Assembly (NCBI RefSeq): GCF_038446665.1
Contig: NZ_CP151802.1
Coordinates: 806,001-870,000, forward strand
DNA: 64,000 bases
Source of the DNA: Lysobacter sp. FW306-1B-D06B
GTDB lineage: Bacteria > Pseudomonadota > Gammaproteobacteria > Xanthomonadales > Xanthomonadaceae
Reading direction: 5' to 3'
Shown: positions 26,575 to 40,275 of the stretch, piece by piece
Layout of the letters: every line of letters begins with the position of its first letter
Position numbering within the stretch: the first letter of the stretch is position 1
Notes under the pieces: generated by a model
The model's input: only the letters and a program-made list of their open reading frames with translations
Told to the model about the DNA's origin: nothing
Database searches by the model: none
Position numbers and translations under genes: made by a program

Positions 26575-27327
26575 ATGTCCGCTTCATCCTCCAACGGTTC
26601 CAAGGTCGCCCTCGTCACCGGCGGCACGCGTGGCATCGGTTTCGAAACCGTGCGCCAGCTCGCCCAGGCCGGCGTGCACACGCTGCTGGCCGGTCGCGAT
26701 CGCGCCAAGGCCGTCGACGCCGCGCTGAAGCTGCAGGGCGAAGGCCTGCCGGTCGAAGCCATCGTGCTCGATGTCACCGACGAAGCCAGCATTGGTGCCG
26801 CCGTCGCGGAAGTCGAACGCAAGCACGGCAAGCTCGACATCCTCGTCAACAACGCCGGCGTCATCGCCGAAGACCGCAGCCTGACGAAGCCGTCGCAGCA
26901 GTCGCTCACCGCGTGGCGCGAGACCTTCGACACCAACGTCTTCGGCGTGGTCGCCACGACCAACGCCTTGCTGCCGCTGCTGCAGAAGGCGCCGGCCGCG
27001 CGCATCGTCATCGTCTCCAGCCTGCTCGCCTCGCTCACCGCGCACAGCGACCCGGCCTCGCCGATCTACGACTTCAAGATCATCCCCGCCTACAACGCAT
27101 CCAAGAGCGCCATCAACTCCTACGCCGTGCACCTGGCGTACGAACTGCGCGATACGCCGATCAAGGTCAACGCCGTGCATCCGGGTTACGTGAAGACCGA
27201 CATGAACGCCGGTGAAGGCGAGATCGACGTGCCCACCGGCGCGAAGACCAGCGTCGAGATGGCGCTGCTGGACGACAACGGCCGCACCGGCGGCTTCGTC
27301 TACCTCGGAGAAACGCTGCCATGGTGA
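26575..27327 (+). CDS. smeU2: Short-chain dehydrogenase/reductase within pump operon, SmeU2-like
   Basis: This 250-residue SDR has all classical motifs: TGGTRGIG cofactor loop (about residue 17), LVNNAG (about 88), the catalytic Ser in VIVSSLLAS, and Tyr-x-x-x-Lys in AYNASKSAIN. The basic residue in AGRDRAK after beta2 suggests NADP(H). The start MSASSSNGSK at 26575 follows an AGGAGT site. It is similar to carbonyl reductases and sits between the permease and the outer-membrane channel, exactly as smeU2. A role in reducing a reactive carbonyl or a pump substrate is inferred. Its end overlaps smeX by seven bases. Confidence 0.9.
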   Translation: MSASSSNGSKVALVTGGTRGIGFETVRQLAQAGVHTLLAGRDRAKAVDAALKLQGEGLPVEAIVLDVTDEASIGAAVAEVERKHGKLDILVNNAGVIAEDRSLTKPSQQSLTAWRETFDTNVFGVVATTNALLPLLQKAPAARIVIVSSLLASLTAHSDPASPIYDFKIIPAYNASKSAINSYAVHLAYELRDTPIKVNAVHPGYVKTDMNAGEGEIDVPTGAKTSVEMALLDDNGRTGGFVYLGETLPW

Positions 27328-28853
27328 TCCGCTCCCTCACGCTCGGCGTCGCGGCGGCACTGCTCGCCGCGTGCGCCGTCGGCCCCGACTACGTGCGGCC
27401 GAACATCGACACGCCCGCGAAGTTCGCGCGCGATGAAGCCGCTGCGGATGCGCGCGCGGTGGATATCGCCACCGGCGTCGAATCGTCCACGGCGCAGGCG
27501 CCGTCGGGCGACACCTCGTCGGGCAATACGCCATCGAGCCAGGTGCCCGCGCCGCAGGCCGACGACGAGTTCTGGCGCAGTTTCAACGACCCGCTGCTGA
27601 CGCGGCTGGTCGAGGATTCGCTGGCCGCCAACCACGACCTGCGCATCGCGCTGGCCAGCTACGACCGCGCGAACGCACTGCTGCGCAACGCCAAGCTCGA
27701 TCGGTTCCCGACCGTGACGGCCAGCGCCACCGCCAGCGACTCGCGCGCCAGCGCCGACCAGGCGCCGGGCGTGTCGCGCAACAATCGCGACGGCGAAAGC
27801 TACAGCGTGCAGGCCGACGTCAGCTGGGAGCTGGACGTGTTCGGCCGCGTGCGCCGTGGCGTGGAATCGCAGCGCGCCGAAGCCTGGGCCACCGCGTCGG
27901 ACCTGGACGCGTTGCAGGTCGCCATCGTCGGCGAGGTCGCGCGCAGCTATGTCGAACTGCGCGGCCTGCAGGAACGCCTGCGCGTCGCCCAGAACAACGC
28001 CGAGAACCAGCGCGAAACGCTGCGCCTGGTGAACGCGCGCTTCGATGCCGGTCGCGGCACGGAGTTCGACACGTCTCGCGCCCGCGCGCAGCTGGAGGCC
28101 ACGCTCGCACGTGTGCCGGCACTGGAAGCGCAGGTCGCGGTGACGATGCATCGCCTGGCCGTGCTCACCGGGCAGACGCCCGACTCGCTGATCGCCGAGC
28201 TCACGCCCGTGCAGCCGCTGCCGGCGTTGCCGTCGCGGCTGGATCCGGGTTCGCCCGGCGAACTGCTGCGCCACCGCCCTGACGTGATCGCCGCCGAACA
28301 CCGCCTGCATGCGGCCACCGCACGCATCGGCGTGGCGACGGCCGACCTGTTCCCGCGCTTCACGCTCGGCGGACTGATCGGCAGCCAGGCGATCGACAGC
28401 AGCGCGCTGTTCGAACGCGACAGCGAGACGCGGTTCGTCGCGCTGGGCATCGACTGGTCGTTCCTCGACATCGGCCGCGTGCGTGCTCGCATGGCCGCGG
28501 CCGATGCCGACGCCGCCGGCGAACTGGCGCGCTACCAGCAGTCCGTGCTGCTCGCGCTGGAAGACACCGAGAACGCACTGGTCCGTTATGCCCGTGCGCG
28601 CGTGGAAGACCAGCATCTGGAGCAGGCCGCCATCGACAGCGCCACCGCCGCGCGCCTGGCGCGCGTGCGCTACGAGGCCGGTGCCGCCGACCTGTTCGAA
28701 GTGCTGGATGCCGAACGCACCCAGCTCAACGCGCAGGAAGCCTTCGCCGATGGGCGCACCCGCAGCGCCAGTTCCGCGGTCGCGCTGTACAAGGCGCTGG
28801 CCGGCGGTTGGCCGACGCGCGTTCCAGTGCGCGAGGAAGTCGCCTCGCGCTGA
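27321..28853 (+). CDS. smeX: Outer-membrane efflux channel, SmeX/OprN-like (NodT family)
   Basis: The 510-residue OMF lipoprotein has signal MVIRSLTLGVAAALLAAC with Cys18 lipidated, followed by AVGPDYVRP, the family start. Two repeated OEP domains follow; DVSWELDVFGRVRRGVES and SLIAELTPVQPLPALPSRLD are typical. The Ala/Pro/Ser-rich insert around residues 50-80 is longer than in OprM. It provides the exit duct of the SmeVW pump. A strong hairpin (28872-28916) right after the stop probably ends the operon. Confidence 0.93.
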   Translation: MVIRSLTLGVAAALLAACAVGPDYVRPNIDTPAKFARDEAAADARAVDIATGVESSTAQAPSGDTSSGNTPSSQVPAPQADDEFWRSFNDPLLTRLVEDSLAANHDLRIALASYDRANALLRNAKLDRFPTVTASATASDSRASADQAPGVSRNNRDGESYSVQADVSWELDVFGRVRRGVESQRAEAWATASDLDALQVAIVGEVARSYVELRGLQERLRVAQNNAENQRETLRLVNARFDAGRGTEFDTSRARAQLEATLARVPALEAQVAVTMHRLAVLTGQTPDSLIAELTPVQPLPALPSRLDPGSPGELLRHRPDVIAAEHRLHAATARIGVATADLFPRFTLGGLIGSQAIDSSALFERDSETRFVALGIDWSFLDIGRVRARMAAADADAAGELARYQQSVLLALEDTENALVRYARARVEDQHLEQAAIDSATAARLARVRYEAGAADLFEVLDAERTQLNAQEAFADGRTRSASSAVALYKALAGGWPTRVPVREEVASR

Positions 28854-28871
28854 CCGTTCCCCTGCCGACGG

Positions 28872-28916
28872 CCGGCGGCGCCACGCGATCCCCTCCCTCA
28901 CGCGTGGCGTCGCCGG
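28872..28916 (+). terminator. Hairpin after smeX
   Basis: A 16-bp stem with a single G-T type mismatch (arms 28872-28887, CCGGCGGCGCCACGCG, and 28901-28916) encloses a 13-base loop. It begins 19 bases after the smeX stop. No immediate T tract follows, so strength is uncertain. Confidence 0.55.
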
Positions 28917-29048
28917 TTGCTCGGATCCAGACCCTCGGCTGTTCGCAGCCTTTCGCGCCGTCGTGGCCTCATCCCGCCCGGCGGCGTCTTTTTTCTCCGC
29001 TCGCGCCGGGTGGAGTAGCATTTCCGTCCCCCATCACGAGGCCGTGCC

Positions 29049-29639
29049 ATGGCGCATGACGACAAGCCCACCCGCGACCAGGCCGAGGCCGCCGTGCGCA
29101 CGCTGCTGCGCTGGGCCGGCGACGATCCGGCGCGCGAAGGGCTGCTCGACACGCCCAAGCGCGTCGCCAAGGCCTACCAGGACTGGTTCAGCGGCTACGC
29201 CGAAGACCCGGCCGACTACCTCAAGCGCACTTTCGAGGAAGTCGAGGGTTACGACGAGATGATCGTGCTGCGCGACATCGAGTTCGAAAGCCACTGCGAG
29301 CACCACATGGCGCCGATCATCGGCAAGGCGCACGTGGGCTATCTGCCCGACGGCAAGGTGGTGGGCATCAGCAAGCTCGCCCGCGTGGTGGAGACCTACG
29401 CCCGCCGCCTGCAGGTGCAGGAGAAGATGACGGCGCAGATCGCGCAGGTGATCCAGGACGTATTGCAGCCGCGCGGCGTCGGCGTGGTGATCGAGGGCTC
29501 GCACGAGTGCATGACCACGCGTGGCGTGCACAAGCGTGGCGTAAGCATGATCACTTCGAAGATGCTCGGCAGTTTTCGCGAGGATGCGCGGACGCGGGCG
29601 GAGTTCCTGCAGTTCATCGATGTGGGGCCGGGGCGGTAA
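29049..29639 (+). CDS. folE: GTP cyclohydrolase I FolE
   Basis: The 196-residue enzyme converts GTP to 7,8-dihydroneopterin triphosphate, the first step of folate synthesis. The zinc site is [19 protein letters not shown] (Cys and His ligands) and the second Zn/catalytic segment is [16 protein letters not shown]. Length is normal for a bacterial type IA enzyme. A TAGCAT -10-like box at 29016-29021 lies upstream. No folate neighbours are adjacent. REP-like palindromes begin 42 bases after the stop. Confidence 0.96.
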   Translation: MAHDDKPTRDQAEAAVRTLLRWAGDDPAREGLLDTPKRVAKAYQDWFSGYAEDPADYLKRTFEEVEGYDEMIVLRDIEFESHCEHHMAPIIGKAHVGYLPDGKVVGISKLARVVETYARRLQVQEKMTAQIAQVIQDVLQPRGVGVVIEGSHECMTTRGVHKRGVSMITSKMLGSFREDARTRAEFLQFIDVGPGR

Positions 29640-29680
29640 GCGTCCGCTGCCCGCGCTGACTGGCGGCGTGAGGCGGTCGG

Positions 29681-29849
29681 CCCGTTCATCCTTCGACTCC
29701 GCGACTTCGTCGCTACGCACAGGACGAACGGTGAAAGGATACTGACGTTGAGCGCTTGAGCGCTTGAGCGCTCCATCCTTCCATCCTGCAGCCCTTCCCC
29801 GTTCGTCCTGAGCGTAGGCGCGCAGCGCCGAAGTCGAAGGATGGACGGA
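29681..29849. repeat. Inverted pair of 51-base REP-like units
   Basis: Unit A (29681-29731) runs forward and unit B (29799-29849) is inverted; both contain ATCCTTCGAC at one end and AGGACGAACGG at the other when oriented alike. A third unit lies at 30066-30116, forward. B and C face each other across the truncated GIY-YIG gene. Confidence 0.85.
29748..29771 (+). repeat. Three tandem TTGAGCGC octamers
   Basis: The octamer TTGAGCGC occurs three times without interruption between REP units A and B. TTGAGCGCTTGAGCGCT is also locally palindromic (AGCGCT). No function is evident. Confidence 0.9.
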
Positions 29850-29873
29850 CCGGCAAGCTCAAGGACGAGCCTC

Positions 29874-30047
29874 ATGTTCTGGATGTACATCCTTCGCTGT
29901 GCCGACGCGAGCTTCTACATCGGACACACCGACGATCTCGAACGACGCCTCGACGAGCACCACGCAGGCCGCTTCGCCTGCTACACCCAGACTCGCCGCC
30001 CCGTGGTTCTCGTCTACACGCAGGGAGCGTGGCAAGCATCGGCATGA
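29874..30047 (+). pseudogene. Truncated GIY-YIG endonuclease-like gene
   Basis: The 57 residues beginning MFWMYILRCADASFYIGHTD match the start of the small GIY-YIG (UPF0213/YhbQ-like) family: the Y-I-L...F-Y-I-G block, LERRLDEHHAG and YTQTRRPVVLVY are all present. Family members usually continue for 30-40 residues containing the catalytic Glu and a KGW-type motif; here the frame ends GAWQASA and stops 19 bases before REP unit C. None of the other frames restores the missing part. It therefore looks like a remnant cut by rearrangement at the palindromes, though a tiny expressed protein cannot be excluded. Confidence 0.75.
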
Positions 30048-30065
30048 GCGCGTGTAGGCTGCGCC

Positions 30066-30116
30066 CCGTCCATCCTTCGACTTCGGTGCTGCGGCACCTA
30101 CGCTCAGGACGAACGG
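30066..30116 (+). repeat. REP-like unit C
   Basis: This 51-base forward copy of the unit at 29681-29731 carries an internal dyad (GGTGCTGCGGCACC). It lies between the broken GIY-YIG gene and the 3' end of gltD, where it could also protect or end the gltBD transcript. Confidence 0.85.
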
Positions 30117-30167
30117 TGTTCGTTGCCAGGTGAAGGCGCGGGCTGAGCCGATACAACCTGCCCCGCG

Positions 30168-31676
<1,509 letters not shown>

Positions 31677-31680
31677 TCAG

Positions 31681-31800
31681 CGCCCTCCCCAGCTTGCAGG
31701 GGAGGGTTGGGGAGGGGGCGCGAAGCCGCATCGCGGCGAGCTCGGCGCTGGCGCGCCTCGTACCCCCTCCCAACCTCCCCCTGCACGCAGGGGGAGGGGC
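31681..31800 (-). repeat. ~120-bp intra-operon repeat between gltB and gltD
   Basis: Read with the genes, this is a near copy of 23094-23211: it starts GCCCCTCCCCCTGC, shares the central CGCCGAGCTCGCCGCGATGC block and ends in a GGGGAGGG run. The spacing to the flanking genes differs from that in smeV-smeW, so it is not part of either coding region. Confidence 0.9.
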
Positions 31801-31824
31801 AAAAGCGAGTGCGGTTCTTGAACA

Positions 31825-36291
<4,467 letters not shown>

Positions 36292-36439
36292 CGTCACTCC
36301 AACGCGGATTCACCGCTGGGTTGCTGTGCGAAACACGACAACGAACCTGGCTGAGGCACACGCCACACCGGGGATTCCGGCGACGACGAAGACGGTCCGC
36401 TCGCGCGGTCCGGCCTGCCTCACCACCCTGGTTCTACCG

Positions 36440-36468
36440 AATAAATCACACTTTGTGCAATGCGGCAA
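36440..36468 (-). promoter_or_regulatory. Candidate gltB promoter
   Basis: On the minus strand TTGCCG (36463-36468) and TTTATT (36440-36445) are 17 bases apart in the only AT-rich patch upstream of gltB. The spacer holds an imperfect dyad, CACAAAGTGTG, which could bind a regulator. The leader would be about 140 bases. Confidence 0.4.
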
Positions 36469-36606
36469 TTTGTCTTGCGGACGACGCGCGCAAGGACGCG
36501 TCAGGAGGCACAAGTAATTGATCGGACGAGGAATGGTGCGCGACATCCGGAGGCGTTTGGTAACGGTTGAAACCATTCGCGCGATGGGTGCGCACGCAGT
36601 CCTTTC

Positions 36607-36701
36607 GTAGCCCGGGTAAGGCCGAAGGCCGCACCCGGGGACCCGCACGTTGCAGGATTGCGGAACGTCGATCCCGGGTGCGCTTCGCTTACCCGGGCTA
36701 C
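36607..36701. repeat. Inverted repeat of CCCGGGT-type REP arms
   Basis: The left arm 36607-36639 begins GTAGCCCGGGTAAG and ends GCACCCGGG. The right arm 36673-36701 reads CCCGGGTGCGCTTCGCTTAC and ends CCGGGCTAC. They pair in inverted orientation around a 33-base spacer. Confidence 0.85.
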
Positions 36702-36716
36702 GATGCCGTTGTTCCT

Positions 36717-36745
36717 CTCAGCTCTGCACTCCCTTCGGTCGCCGC
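36717..36745 (+). repeat. 29-base dispersed repeat, copy 2
   Basis: A perfect inverted copy of 19350-19378, about 17 kb away (contains CTCTGCACTCCCTTCGGTCG). It lies just downstream of the CCCGGGT inverted repeat. Confidence 0.85.
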
Positions 36746-36836
36746 AAGGCGAGAGGGAATGCGTCGACGCAGCGGAGAGAGGCGCGCGCGGCCAGCGCGC
36801 TAAACTGCCCGTCTTCCCGATCGCCCCCGGCCCCTC

Positions 36837-38102
36837 GTGACCGATACCGCTCCCGCCACGGGTGCGCGCCGCCGCGCCGCGCTCGCCTTCATCTTCGTCA
36901 CCATCCTGATCGACGTCCTCTCGTTCGGCCTGATCATCCCGGTGCTGCCGCACCTGATCGAGCAGTTCGCCGGCGGCGACACCGCGCATGCGGCGTATTG
37001 GGTGGCGGCATTCGGCTTCCTGTTCGCCGGCATCCAGTTCATCACCTCGCCGATCCAGGGCGCGTTGTCGGACCGGTTCGGGCGGCGGCCGGTGATCCTG
37101 CTGTCGTGCCTGGGTCTGGGGCTGGACTTCGTGTTCATGGCGCTGGCGCCGTCGCTGGCGTGGTTGCTGGTGGGCCGGGTCATTTCGGGCATCACCTCGG
37201 CCAGTTTCACCACGGCCAACGCCTACGTCGCCGACATCACACCGGCCGACAAGCGCGCCAAGAGCTACGGCCTGCTCGGCGCCGCGTTCGGCGTGGGCTT
37301 CATCGTCGGGCCGCTGATCGGCGGCCAACTGGGCGAGATCGACCTGCGCCTGCCGTTCTGGTTCGCGGCCGCGCTGGCGTTGGTGAACTTCTGCTACGGC
37401 TGGTTCGTGCTGCCCGAGTCGCTGCCGAAGGAGCGCCGCAGCGCGCGCTTCGACTGGTCGCACGCCAATCCGCTCGGATCGCTGGTGCTGCTCAAGCGCT
37501 ACCCGCAGGTGTTCGGTCTGGCGGCGGTGGTGTTCATCGCCAACCTGGCGCATTACGTGTACCCGAGCGTGTTCGTGCTGTTCGCCGACTACCAGTACCA
37601 GTGGGGCCCGCGCGAAGTGAGCTACGTGCTCGCCATCGTCGGCGTGCTCAACGTGATCGTGCAGGCGGGGCTGGTGGGCAAGGTCGTGCATGCGATGGGC
37701 GAGCGCCGCGCGCTGATTCTCGGCCTGGCCTGCGGTGCGGTGGGTTTTGCGATCTACGGGTTCGCCGACGTGGGCTGGGTGTTCCTGATCGGCCTGCCGA
37801 TCTCCGCCGTATGGGGCCTGGCCGCGCCGTCGACGCAGGCGCTGATCACGCGACAGGTCGGGCCGGAAGTGCAGGGCCGCATCCAGGGCGCGCTGATGAG
37901 CCTGGTGAGCCTGGCGGGCATCATCGGCCCGGTCGTGTTCGCCGGCAGCTTCGGCTATTTCATCGATGCGCGCGCACCGGTGCACCTGCCGGGCGCCCCG
38001 TTCCTGATCGCCGGCGTGCTGCTGGCGGTGGCGGTGGGCATTGCGTGGCGGTATGCGCGCGTGCCCGCGGCGGCTTCGATCGAAGCGGTCGAAGCGCGGT
38101 GA
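36837..38102 (+). CDS. MFS efflux transporter, TetA(TCR)-like
   Basis: The 421-residue protein has 12 predicted helices. The first loop motif A is ITSPIQGALSDRFGRRPVIL and motif C-like GAAFGVGFIVGPLIGG is in TM5, both diagnostic of 12-helix drug:H+ antiporters; IDVLSFGLIIPVLPHL in TM1 is the TetA/Bcr-type start. Start is a GTG at 36837 directly abutting the annotated repeat region. Tetracycline-like substrates are only suggested by family; chromosomal xanthomonad copies are common and need not confer resistance. A perfect 10-bp hairpin follows the stop after six bases. Confidence 0.88.
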   Translation: MTDTAPATGARRRAALAFIFVTILIDVLSFGLIIPVLPHLIEQFAGGDTAHAAYWVAAFGFLFAGIQFITSPIQGALSDRFGRRPVILLSCLGLGLDFVFMALAPSLAWLLVGRVISGITSASFTTANAYVADITPADKRAKSYGLLGAAFGVGFIVGPLIGGQLGEIDLRLPFWFAAALALVNFCYGWFVLPESLPKERRSARFDWSHANPLGSLVLLKRYPQVFGLAAVVFIANLAHYVYPSVFVLFADYQYQWGPREVSYVLAIVGVLNVIVQAGLVGKVVHAMGERRALILGLACGAVGFAIYGFADVGWVFLIGLPISAVWGLAAPSTQALITRQVGPEVQGRIQGALMSLVSLAGIIGPVVFAGSFGYFIDARAPVHLPGAPFLIAGVLLAVAVGIAWRYARVPAAASIEAVEAR

Positions 38103-38108
38103 TGAAAG

Positions 38109-38266
38109 CCCCTCTCCCACCGGGAGAGGGGTTGGGGTGAGGGCTAACGAAGGGAATGAGTCGGAGCGCCGGTGCGGCGAGGCGCTGAGAGTTCATGCGT
38201 TCCCGCCCCGTTCCCCCTCATCCGCCCTGGATCAAGTCCAGGGCACCTTCTCCCGATGGGAGAAGG
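38109..38266. repeat. Three hairpins between convergent MFS and barstar genes
   Basis: Perfect stems are at 38109-38131 (CCCCTCTCCC/GGGAGAGGGG, 3-base loop), 38224-38244 (GCCCTGGA/TCCAGGGC) and 38246-38266 (CCTTCTCCC/GGGAGAAGG). The first follows the MFS stop by six bases and may terminate it. Related hairpins occur at 47338-47409. Confidence 0.8.
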
Positions 38267-38297
38267 GAACAGCAAACCAGCAAACCAGCAGCGCGCC

Positions 38298-38735
38298 TCA
38301 GTCTTCCAGCGTCGTCAGCTGATCGCCCGGGAAGGGCAGCAGCGCCCAGAACGCGACCTCTTCGCGCGACCATTCGAAGGCGGCCTCGTTGAGGATGTCC
38401 AGCAGCGTGTCGAAGTCGGCACTGTTGGCCTCGCGCCATGCACCGGCGTTCTCGACCAGCCATACGTAACCGGGCGCAGGACGCCACGACATGTCGCGCA
38501 GCACGTCCGACAGCGCGTCCCAGTTCGCGCCGAACAGGTCGGGGAAGCCGCCGGCCTGCGCGAGCCGCGCCATCAGGTCAGTCTTGCCTTCGCAGCCGGC
38601 CAGGTCCACGCGCATCACCGCGAAGCCGAGCGCGTCCGCAGTCTGCGCCATGCCCTCGCTGTCGCGCTCGTCGATGAAATACGCGCCGCTGTGTTCGGGG
38701 TCGGAGAGGATGCTGCGCAGGTCCACGGCGTTCAT
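38298..38735 (-). CDS. Barstar-family ribonuclease inhibitor
   Basis: The 145-residue acidic cytoplasmic protein has the barstar fold: VMRVDLAGCEGKTDLMARLA, then FGANWDALSDVLRDM, which corresponds to the barnase-binding helix and loop of barstar, including the conserved Asp of the D-A-L-x-D motif. Barstar inhibits barnase by covering its active site. It is longer than Bacillus barstar (about 90 residues), as is common for proteobacterial members. Its start overlaps the stop of the upstream RNase by four bases (ATGA), so enzyme and inhibitor are made from one mRNA. Confidence 0.93.
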   Translation of the reverse strand: MNAVDLRSILSDPEHSGAYFIDERDSEGMAQTADALGFAVMRVDLAGCEGKTDLMARLAQAGGFPDLFGANWDALSDVLRDMSWRPAPGYVWLVENAGAWREANSADFDTLLDILNEAAFEWSREEVAFWALLPFPGDQLTTLED

Positions 38736-39160
38736 CGCGCGTCCTTCGGTGGCGACCATTCGAAGCGGCGGAAGCTCTGGTAATGGTCCGAGGTGTACCA
38801 GTACTCCACCGGCGGATCGCCACCGGCGATGATGCGGCGCGCACCGCGCGTGTCCGCGCCGGGCGTGGGCACCGTGTACTCGCGGTAGTAGCCGCGCGGT
38901 TGCGGTGGCAGGTGGCCTTCGCGATTCTGGAACGTGCTGCCGTCCTGCCGGTACGGGTGCGTCGCGCCGCTGGCGATGCGGTCGAGCGCCGCGTGCGCCT
39001 CGGCCGGCAGGAACGCGGGATAAGCCGCGTCCGCGCGCTGTGTCGCGACGGGCGCGTTCGGCGCGCGCAGTTCGCCGTCGCCGGCGCGCTTGGTCCACAG
39101 CCACAGGCCGACCAGCGCGATCAGCGCCAGGACCACGATCGAATGACGATGCCGCGACAT
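38732..39160 (-). CDS. Exported barnase-type ribonuclease
   Basis: The 142-residue protein starts with a signal anchor or signal peptide (MSRHRHSIVVLALIALVGLW) and ends in a barnase/N1 domain (about residues 48-135). FQNREGHLPPQPRGYYREY matches barnase FxNREGxLP...GRxWREA, placing the general base at Glu94. Arg105 and Arg109 correspond to barnase Arg83/Arg87, and His126 in TSDHYQSFRR to catalytic His102. All catalytic residues are therefore present. The enzyme cleaves RNA after guanosine. Being exported and paired with barstar, it may act against neighbours or serve nutrient RNA use; which one is not shown by context. Confidence 0.93.
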   Translation of the reverse strand: MSRHRHSIVVLALIALVGLWLWTKRAGDGELRAPNAPVATQRADAAYPAFLPAEAHAALDRIASGATHPYRQDGSTFQNREGHLPPQPRGYYREYTVPTPGADTRGARRIIAGGDPPVEYWYTSDHYQSFRRFEWSPPKDAR

Positions 39161-39198
39161 GCGCTGTTTCCGTGATCGGCGCGCGTGGCGCCGTTGCC

Positions 39199-39495
39199 TC
39201 AGCCGCAGCGTAAGCCGGTGATTGCGCCGCGGTCGTTGACGTCGACGTTCACGCGATCCTCGCGGAAGTCCATCGTCGCCGGTTGCCCCGGGCGCAGCAC
39301 GCGCGCGTCGCGGCTGCCGGTGTCGCGCAGGATGCGGTTGACGACGTCGTCGTTGACCGCCGAGCCGATCGCCCAGCGCGCACCTTCGGCATTGCACAGA
39401 CCACTGGGCGCCGCAGGACCCGCTGCCGGCGTCGTCGACGCGCAGCCCGCGAGCGACAGGGCAAGGACGGCGAGGCACAGGCTGCTGCGGATCAT
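39199..39495 (-). CDS. I78-family peptidase inhibitor lipoprotein
   Basis: The 98-residue protein has a lipoprotein signal (MIRSSLCLAVLALSLAGC, lipidated Cys18) and a C-terminal I78 domain: WAIGSAVNDDVVNRILRDTG, ARVLRPGQPATMDFREDRVN and DRGAITGLRCG. I78 members inhibit serine proteases such as elastase/subtilisin. AAGGAG lies well placed before the ATG at 39495. Likely function is to protect periplasmic proteins from own or foreign proteases. Only 38 bases separate it from the RNase gene, so they may share a transcript. Confidence 0.88.
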   Translation of the reverse strand: MIRSSLCLAVLALSLAGCASTTPAAGPAAPSGLCNAEGARWAIGSAVNDDVVNRILRDTGSRDARVLRPGQPATMDFREDRVNVDVNDRGAITGLRCG

Positions 39496-39671
39496 GGTCA
39501 ATCTCCTTGGAAGTGGTCGGGCCATGGGCCCGCAGGGTTCATGCGGCGCACCGTGCGCCCGGACGCGTGTTCAGCGTGTAAACGCGGAGGATAGCCGGTC
39601 GCGGCGACGCGAAGGTTGCGCTGGATCGAAACTTCCTCGTCTGCTTCAGCGACGAGGAGGGTTTGCAGGTT

Positions 39672-39694
39672 GGCGCGATCTTTTGCATCGCGCC
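39672..39694 (-). terminator. Hairpin just after the GNAT gene
   Basis: A perfect 8-bp stem (GGCGCGAT/ATCGCGCC) with a 7-base loop lies two bases downstream of the GNAT stop on the minus strand. There is no obvious T tract. Confidence 0.4.
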
Positions 39695-39696
39695 GC

Positions 39697-40191
39697 TCAC
39701 GGCCGCTTGGCGAACTCCGCTTCCAGGATCGCGTACCCCGCATCCACCATGCCCAGCGCGGTGTACGTCTTGAACGCATTGGTGTTCTCGCGCTCCACAT
39801 ACAGTCGAAGGCCGACCACGCCCGGCGTCTGCCGCGCCAACGTTTCGACATGGCGGTACAGCGCGGAGAACACGCCCTGGCGGCGGAACGGCGGCGCCAC
39901 GTACACGCTCTGGATCCACCACCAGTCACCGTTGCGCCAATCGCTCCACTCGCGCGTGAGCATCAGCGTGCCCGCCGGTGCGGCGATGGTTTCGCGGCCG
40001 GCCACCGCCGATTCCTGCATCGCGATGAAGTAACGCGCCTTCGCCGGATCGGCGATGCCCGCCTCCATGCCGGCGCGCACCGTGGCTTCGTCCAGGTGCT
40101 TGTGTTCGGTTTCCAGCGCCATGGCCTGCGCCCACTGTGCGAGCAGGTCGCGATCGTGGGCGTGGGCGGGGCGGATGCGCAGCGTGGACAT
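39697..40191 (-). CDS. GNAT-family N-acetyltransferase
   Basis: This is a single GNAT domain of 164 residues. WWWIQSVYVAPPFRRQGVFS contains the acetyl-CoA pyrophosphate-binding loop (R-x-x-G-V/I, residues RRQGV), and GLRLYVERENTNAFKTYTALG is the last conserved beta-alpha motif. The start MSTLRIRPAHAHD at 40191 is typical for the family. A TACACT -10-like box lies at 40221-40226. The acceptor (amine, peptide or other) cannot be told. It appears monocistronic. Confidence 0.9.
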   Translation of the reverse strand: MSTLRIRPAHAHDRDLLAQWAQAMALETEHKHLDEATVRAGMEAGIADPAKARYFIAMQESAVAGRETIAAPAGTLMLTREWSDWRNGDWWWIQSVYVAPPFRRQGVFSALYRHVETLARQTPGVVGLRLYVERENTNAFKTYTALGMVDAGYAILEAEFAKRP

Positions 40192-40275
40192 GGCGCGAGG
40201 CACCGGAGTGGGGAACGCCGAGTGTACGGCGCCGGCCCGTGGCCGGCGCTCACGCGTCACATCTTCTTGCTGGCC

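Larger units (their letters stand above)
36298..36836. other. 539-base intergenic region between gltB and the MFS gene
   Basis: This divergent gap holds the candidate gltB promoter, an inverted pair of GTAGCCCGGGTAAG-type arms (36607-36701) and the 29-base dispersed repeat (36717-36745). A TAAACT -10-like box at 36800-36805 may serve the MFS gene. No open frame here has coding character and no RNA gene is recognisable. Confidence 0.7.

Noticed and set aside
21741..27038. A 1765-codon open frame on the minus strand opposite the RND operon
   Set aside because: It is antisense to genes with clear family motifs and is His/Arg/Gln-rich as expected from reading GC-biased codons backwards.
36446..36462. 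CACAAAGTGTG upstream of gltB as an NtrC site
   Set aside because: Half-site spacing is three bases; NtrC dyads need GCAC and GTGC about nine bases apart.
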